Part shown: positions 58,414 to 64,000 of the stretch, piece after piece
Numbering within the stretch: the stretch's first letter is position 1
How the letters are laid out: the number at the start of each line of letters is the position of its first letter
Assembly: GCA_037892935.1 (NCBI GenBank)
Contig: JAYXKI010000018.1
Location: forward strand, 496,001-560,000
Length of the DNA stretch: 64,000 nt
From: Phlebopus portentosus
Lineage: Eukaryota; Basidiomycota; Agaricomycetes; Boletales; Boletinellaceae
Reading direction: 5' to 3'
Translations under genes and position numbers: made by a program
Notes under the pieces: generated by a model
What the model was told of the DNA's origin: nothing
What the model saw: the letters and a program-made list of their open reading frames with translations, nothing else
Databases searched by the model: none

Positions 58414-59319
58414 CATGGCCCGTCTCTTAACTGATACCCAATGTATACCCATATTTATAACCTTTGCTTATAACATCTCTGAAGATGTTGATAAGACCTT
58501 CACTGCTATCTATTATGTTTATATGTATAATGTATAGTAAGTAGTACATAGGCGTTAATCGGTGCAATTGTATTGTAATGTAATGCTTCTGCAATGCTAT
58601 CATCAGAAATGCTCGCTCAAAAGCAAGCAACAGGGGCGACTAACTTTGTTTCCCTAAAGCGTTGCGAGGACGGAGATCTTAGATACACAAGAATATAATT
58701 GAGCTTCCGTTGCCCGAGAATAGACTTTGACCGATACTGAACTTGATACGTAATTCTTTAATCACAACAATACAGACAACTGCATGAACTGGTAAATTGT
58801 GAAAGCATGTGAGCATTCTCTAGTATACAAGCTAAATGTCTGTCATATTAAATACACCTTGATGAGCTTTTGTTCTGCTATTTGCTAAAAGACGAAGAGA
58901 TCCAAGAATAGGACGTAGGATGGATTAGAATGCGTAGCGGATTAAGTGGGTGGAACAGAAAGGCACTGTGAGGTGGATGAAAAGTATGTCGAAGTAGAAT
59001 TATACATCCGAGTACATTACGTTGGTTCTAAAAATCGGACTGGCTTGGCTACGGCATGGGAAACGGATGGGGATTGGAAAATATTGGACGTCGACGAAAG
59101 AACCAATTATCAACAAATGAATTACATGCATGAAATGACGGGAATGACGGAAAGGAGGACATAAGCATAGAGGACACATACGAAAATCCATGTTCAATAA
59201 ACATACTTCCCAAGCATAGCACGTCCTAGGGGCGAACGACCGTAGACCGATTCCGGTGGAGACAATTACATCGGGTTTGCGAAGAGCAAATCCAATAACG
59301 GAAGGGATTAGATTTCACC
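58414..59319. other. Intergenic, AT-rich
   Basis: This lies between convergent genes; no gene seen. A 72-codon frame at 58946-59164 is unsupported. Confidence 0.45.
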
Positions 59320-60561
59320 TCACTTTAGCCGTCGCAGTCTCTTCACAACATCTTCGTAAGCCTCCGGAGTCCAATCGTCTTCCACCAATGGTTTCTCCTT
59401 GGCTCGTCCCTCGTTACGAGTGATATGAATCTTACTCCTCTCGCGCATCAAGACGGCGTGAATACGAGCCGGAGTCCCAGGTTCAGGATCACTAAAACAT
59501 CCTGAACTGGTAGATTCATTCTCCTCCGCGTATGTCCGCCTGCGCTGACCAGATATGACGCTTATACGCCGCATAACCCGTGACTGTGCATTCTTCATCA
59601 TATCGGGCCCCGTTCCGAGGCTTTCATTCCCCGTTGAAGGAAGGGCACCAGAAAACGACATGGCGTCGCGCTGACGAGATGAACCAAAAACGAGTTCGCT
59701 CGGGACACATTCACCAAGGTGTCGCATGAGCTTCTCCATACGTCTTTTGCGCAATCGCGACTCGTCCACCTCCAAGCTCCGAATCTTAATGGAACCAGGA
59801 TACTCGTATACATCATCGGGAAGTGTAGTAGATGAACTATCGGTCTGATCGAGCAATTTTGAGGGCGGAGTCGGCGGCATTTCGGTTGAAGATGGAGAAA
59901 TAGACGACGTTGGTGAAAGAGGCAGAGGCTTTGTGGCTGCGTCTACATGATCCGTTGCATCAAGTCGATAATCGGGTGAGAATAGAGTTGTGGGAGACTC
60001 GGACGGCAAGGTTAGAAGCTGTGCGCTGCTAGTCGTCGTTAGCGGAAGGCGCAGCATGGGCTGTAAACGTTTGGGCTTGCGGCGACTCGTTTCTGAATCC
60101 GAAAACACGGGCAAAGGACTAAGAACATCCGAGCTCGCTTTCCTATGCTGAATGAAGCCCGTCGTTGAACCTTCTGCCACGGTGTGCTGCGAAGAACATG
60201 AGTCGCTCCCTCCATCGGACACTCTCGAGGCTTTGCGAGATCGGCCTTCACTAGGATCAAAGTCCGTCGTTGCGGTAAAATCGCCAAAAGTGGATTTGGG
60301 CGTCGGAGGAACTGAGTAACGCTTGTTCGCCACAGAAGCCGATGAAGATACAGTGGGCAGGGGTGGGACAGATTCGACCACGCATGGTGTCGTGCCTAGC
60401 ACCTTGCCAAGCTTACGAGTAGACCTGATGAGACGCGAACGTTGGGCTGCATCTAAGTGATTAAACGTTGGCGGTGGCAATGTGGCAGGATTAGTCGACG
60501 CCGAAGAGCACGCAGTATTCACAGTTGTGGACGAGGTCGTTCTATGTGTCATGAGAGCCAT
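59320..60561 (-). CDS. Disordered Ser/Pro-rich hypothetical protein (paralogue of the gene at 14003-15285)
   Basis: One long open frame starts at MALMTHRTTSSTTVNTACSS (60561); an upstream in-frame Met at 60723 is less likely because it adds a sequence unlike the rest. Most of the protein is Ser/Thr/Pro-rich with several SPTPP-like phospho-site candidates. Conserved blocks are SRLIRSTRKLGKVLG near residue 45, LRKRRMEKLMRHLGECVPSE then LVFGSS, and a C-terminus DDWTPEAYEDVVKRLRRLK. The last two match the gene at 14-15 kb (REKRLNKLAKTLGENIP-ASLVF and WNAESYDAVLDRLRNLKR). No intron is needed, unlike its relative. Function unknown. Confidence 0.7.
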   Translation of the reverse strand: MALMTHRTTSSTTVNTACSSASTNPATLPPPTFNHLDAAQRSRLIRSTRKLGKVLGTTPCVVESVPPLPTVSSSASVANKRYSVPPTPKSTFGDFTATTDFDPSEGRSRKASRVSDGGSDSCSSQHTVAEGSTTGFIQHRKASSDVLSPLPVFSDSETSRRKPKRLQPMLRLPLTTTSSAQLLTLPSESPTTLFSPDYRLDATDHVDAATKPLPLSPTSSISPSSTEMPPTPPSKLLDQTDSSSTTLPDDVYEYPGSIKIRSLEVDESRLRKRRMEKLMRHLGECVPSELVFGSSRQRDAMSFSGALPSTGNESLGTGPDMMKNAQSRVMRRISVISGQRRRTYAEENESTSSGCFSDPEPGTPARIHAVLMRERSKIHITRNEGRAKEKPLVEDDWTPEAYEDVVKRLRRLK

Positions 60562-62930
60562 TTCCAGTCGTGGCGAGAAAACAAGGATGTGAACTTGGTT
60601 GAATACGGCACGAGTTGAGGAGATAGTATGCGGGTAGAATGTACAGTGTATAATGAAGTCCCGCTCAGAGTGCTCTTGGGAGCGCCGCGCGACGGTGAGG
60701 GCGGCGTGTGCAGAAGAATGCACGAGGAGGGGAAAGGATGAGTCGTGGGCGGGGCACGCCGGATATTATATTATAGGCTCTTGTGTTGTCAGGGTGGTAA
60801 TGAATGAATTTCTCCATAAATCAGGCTTGTGGCGGTAAACCTGCGAGTCTGTACTGAAACAGGGGTGCCTTAACCGTAATTGAATATCGCTACCGGCGTA
60901 GACCGACTAAGCGACGGAACAAAGAGGATGTCAGCGACGATTTTCGGCTAATTCGGCTTACTATCCCGGACTTGATAAGTTTATCTGATCTCCTCAGTCG
61001 AAGAAGAAGATGGCCAGTCATCAGCACAGTGGAAGCTACTCAAGTATGGACATAACTCATCTCTTCACTGTATATGCGCACAATGCAGCTATGTCCATCA
61101 CCGCGCCGCCCGCAATACCGGCAAACAAGCGACGTGATTTGATATACATGAATACTTTTGGCGAACAGTCTCGTTTTACGCTTTCCCGCCTCCTCTCTCA
61201 CTTGCCTCGGACCCAGAGGTGCAGTGTGAGAGAAATCACTGGATGGTTCAACGCAGAAGACTCTGGACAGAAATTCTTCACAAGAAGCGCACCTTGTCTG
61301 ATTGGTTTTTCTGGATAGGACCAAATCGCTGTTTTAAGTTTGCCATGAAATCCTATTCATAATGCTCGGCGTCTCTAATCGGGTTAATTGGTGACGATGC
61401 ACCTCCCCGATTTGGAGGGGCTTCGAAATTTGCCGATCATACCTGATTGGCAGTTTTGAGCAGCTTCCCGCGAACGTTTGCCTTCTCCGCTTTATCGGAC
61501 TGCTCGTCTCCACGCAAGTTGATTGCTATGTGGTATTCAGACAATTTATAGTTGAAGAGTAAGACTGAGTTCTGTGTTTACCGTGAGGCTTGGGAAACTG
61601 ATCTATTCCTGTTATGTATTCTGAATGATGCGGACGACAGCATTGGTGAGGAAACGCTCCGTCACTGGCAACGAGAAAGGGCATGGCCCAGATACGCGAG
61701 TAGGCAAAAGCCACCGTATCAATTACAATAGGACTCGCGTTATAGGCGAACCAAATGAAATGATTGTCAATTTTCGAGTGTATGTACAGCACATGCTGTT
61801 CCGGCCCGACTCTACCGCCCTCACCGATTTCACAAGCTTGATCCGCAGCTTTGACGACTTAAACGACTCGTCCCAGACGAACTTCACTCAACCTCTTGCA
61901 GGAACAATGTCTCGCCTACATGCTGTTCGTGTCGAAGCTCAGCAAGCAAATTCGGACTTGTGGAAATAATGAAAACTAACCTATTTCATTGGGTTGCGAT
62001 CCGTGCTGTGTTCTTTTGTTTTCGAATGTCTCATGGGCCGAAGTCTCCGAACGTGGACTTTTGGAAACGCACTGATTCTCTTTCCTGAGCGGCTTTGAAT
62101 GAATGCGTTGGAAGTGTGTCTATGTTTAGCCCAATATGGCGCAGACATAAAAGTAAATCGCATCATCCTGCTTTCGCGTATATTCCGCGACACGAGCACA
62201 TCACTCGTCATCGCTAGGCAATACGCTGGCATGGATTGTGGTCGTGAATGAGCGGTTTATATTAGACAATGAACAATAATTATGGCCAGGGTGTGTTCAT
62301 TGAAAGGCTCGCTTGTCAAATATTCCTGACGACTGGTGATATCCTCCATATTCGCATCGCCCAGTACAATTTTGACTTCCTGAACACGTAGAAACTGAAG
62401 GGTACCCGCATGCCGTCAGGGTGGTATGTTCGCCTCACCTTCTCCGCGAGTCGTTACTCACCTAATTGCTAATGATCAACAAATGGACGACCTATGCGAG
62501 ATTGTACAGTACAGAACATCAACTTCTTATACCAGGAGAAAGAAAGGAAACCATAATTAATCGCATGGACGTTATAGCTTACCCATTTCTTCCGGAAAGT
62601 TCGTGCCAAGCTATCTGGAGTCGGAATTCATCAAGTGCGATGACTTGGAAGAAATACGATCCCATGACCATGAACCATTTCGCTTCGTCAGCCAAGAGAA
62701 GCGCGCAAACCCGGGCAAGATTCAAAAGCCACGCGCTGGCCCAACTTTAAGAGAGAGACGCCACGAATGCTCACACCACCTATCAGTAACGTACTGGAGG
62801 GTACCCGACCCGGCGCATAAAGATTGTTCGCGCAAGGCTTCTGAATGTTCATCGTTGGAGCCAAAATTTCGAAGACCGATACGCGCTCTTGATCGACGGC
62901 CTCCCGATCTCCGTTCTCGATGGCTGCCCG
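60562..62930. other. Intergenic, no gene supported
   Basis: Frames at 61010-61318, 61625-61969 and 62603-63073 were examined and show no recognisable domain. An AT-rich TATA-like run lies near 60759-60775 upstream of the minus-strand gene. Confidence 0.4.
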
Positions 62931-62935
62931 CCCCT
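62931..62935 (-). promoter_or_regulatory. Stress response element (STRE) candidate
   Basis: CCCCT on the plus strand (AGGGG on the minus), about 170 bases before the HSP9/HSP12 start. In yeasts this is the Msn2/4-type site that drives HSP12. The motif is short, so chance occurrence is possible. Confidence 0.35.
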
Positions 62936-62998
62936 ATGACGCGCTCGACGCGTCATAAAGTTGGGAAGGTGACAGTTTTGCGTGATCCGTCGCACGGG

Positions 62999-63006
62999 TA
63001 TATAAC
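62999..63006 (+). promoter_or_regulatory. TATA box of the HSP9/HSP12 gene
   Basis: TATATAAC lies about 100 bases before the ATG, fitting a strong inducible promoter. Confidence 0.6.
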
Positions 63007-63104
63007 GCGAGCAAAAAGGTGCAAACACGAATTATCTCTCTTTTCTGCCCACTTGTCTCTTCGCCCTCGTTGATCAGCTGCAACCCGTTTTCCCCGAAAT
63101 CAAC

Positions 63105-63547
63105 ATGTCTGACAACTTTCGCCAGTCCTTCACAGACAAGGCCGAGAATGCCGTGAAGGTAAGTAGTTCTGCCACCCGTGTCTGTCCTCGTTGCGTTCTA
63201 ACGGCCTATTTTCCAATTCAGCCGGAGAGCGAGAAGTCTTCTACCGAACGTGCGGGCGACTTCGTGAAAGGCAAGGCCGACTCTGCTGCGTCAACCGCGC
63301 AGCCTGAGGTATTTAGCTGCTTCCTCATTGTACCCTTGCGTCTGTGTAACATTTTTATTATTACAGAGCGAGAAGTCGTACACCCAGCAGGCGGGCGACT
63401 TTTTTAGTGGCAATTCCAACGAGAATTCTGTGTGTTCTCTGTTTCTAACTCATCATCTTGCCCGATTCTCATAAAATTATGTTCTACTAGGAATCATTGG
63501 TGGACAAGGCAAAAGGCGCGTTGGGATATGACAAATCCAGCAAATAG
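63105..63547 (+). CDS. Heat-shock protein HSP9/HSP12 family (small membrane-protecting stress protein)
   Basis: HSP12-type proteins are small, soluble, disordered proteins that fold on membranes and protect them in heat, osmotic and stationary-phase stress. Four exons join in frame. Exon 1 is MSDNFRQSFTDKAENAVK, the family N-terminus. Exon 2 (from about 63223) is PESEKSSTERAGDFVKGKAD then SAASTAQPE. Exon 3 is SEKSYTQQAGDFFSGNSNEN then S. Exon 4 is ESLVDKAKGALGYDKSSK, ending at 63547. The PESEKS(S/Y)T-x2-AGDF block occurs twice, an internal duplication, followed by a shortened tail. All introns are GT-AG and 50-70 bases. A TATA box and an STRE candidate lie upstream. About 86 residues, usual for the family. 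Confidence 0.88.
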
Positions 63548-64000
63548 CCTGCGGATATCAGTCCTTCGTGAATAATTGTCACGAGTAGAGTTTTAGTCTT
63601 CCGATGCACAGCGTGTATGATATTAGATAGTGGGTGATTGAAGAAAACTATTTCTTGATCCAGTTCGTTGTTGAAGCCTTGCGTGTGTGTTGAGCCAGTT
63701 CTTGGGGCGCACTCATGTCTATTCAACCCCGAGTTCTGTAGTCAGTCCCCCAAAGTGTCCTTTATGGTAGTCAACATGTCTCGAAATTTAATGCCGAACA
63801 TTCTACAGGCCTTTGTTTCATGTAGTACCATAGCGAACGGGTACGTCTTCGAAGCGCCTGGGTGCCTGGTATCTTAGCTCGTTTTGCTGCATCGTTTGTG
63901 GGTTTACAGAAGTATCAGAGAGTACATGGCAACGGCGGAAGCTTTGTGACGTACGCCAATCATGCCAGATGGACGGTCCAGAGGAGAGAATAAACCTACT
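63548..64000. other. Intergenic, no gene seen
   Basis: This is the 3' flank of the HSP gene to the window end; only short unsupported frames. Confidence 0.5.

Noticed and set aside
1..64000. tRNA genes, rRNA, CRISPR arrays, bacterial-type operators
   Set aside because: I looked for T-loop patterns (GGTTCRANNCC) with pairing arms and for regularly spaced repeats and saw none I could support. A tRNA scan would settle the first point.

Overview
The window is a piece of a nuclear genome from a filamentous basidiomycete, most likely an Agaricomycete. The evidence is that genes are split by many short GT-AG introns (about 45-100 bases), genes lie on both strands without operons, and the gene content is typical of mushroom-forming fungi: tyrosine-kinase-like protein kinases with an HSDIKP catalytic loop, family-4 chitin deacetylases, an HSP9/HSP12 stress protein, a Ty3/gypsy element and long disordered proteins. 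I cannot name the species. All exon models were read by eye.

Layout. 1-1452: 5' part of a WW/FF-domain protein (TCERG1-like), minus strand, running off the left edge. 2.1-8.5 kb: a protein kinase gene (3828-5634) surrounded by short, partly broken cysteine-containing reading frames that look like one small family; two of them share a promoter block. 8.9-10.2 kb: HpcH/HpaI-type aldolase. 11.2-12.5 kb: single-pass membrane or secreted hypothetical protein. 14.0-15.3 kb: disordered protein with a paralogue at 59.3-60.6 kb. 16.8-20.9 kb: two tandem kinases, the first apparently intact with a C-terminal membrane segment, the second a decayed copy. 21.6-25.6 kb: divergent pair of an ABCF ATPase (Arb1 type) and a hotdog-fold thioesterase. 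26.7-35.6 kb: four chitin deacetylase copies: one intact, one with an intact frame but altered catalytic residues, two broken. 37.0-39.1 kb: C2H2 zinc-finger protein. 39.7-45.9 kb: no recognisable gene. 46.0-47.8 kb: SMP-30/gluconolactonase-like protein behind an N-terminal membrane segment. 48.5-about 55.3 kb: truncated, frameshifted Ty3/gypsy element, minus strand. 56.3-58.4 kb: second C2H2 zinc-finger protein. 63.1-63.5 kb: HSP9/HSP12-type stress protein.

The conserved housekeeping genes (TCERG1-like, Arb1, thioesterase, HSP12) alternate with rapidly changing lineage-specific families (kinases, deacetylases, small Cys-rich frames) and a dead transposon. I see no defence system, biosynthetic cluster or CRISPR. 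The most notable points are the possible catalytically dead deacetylase, the kinase with a hidden C-terminal transmembrane exon, the paralogous pair of disordered proteins, and the small family with a shared palindromic promoter.
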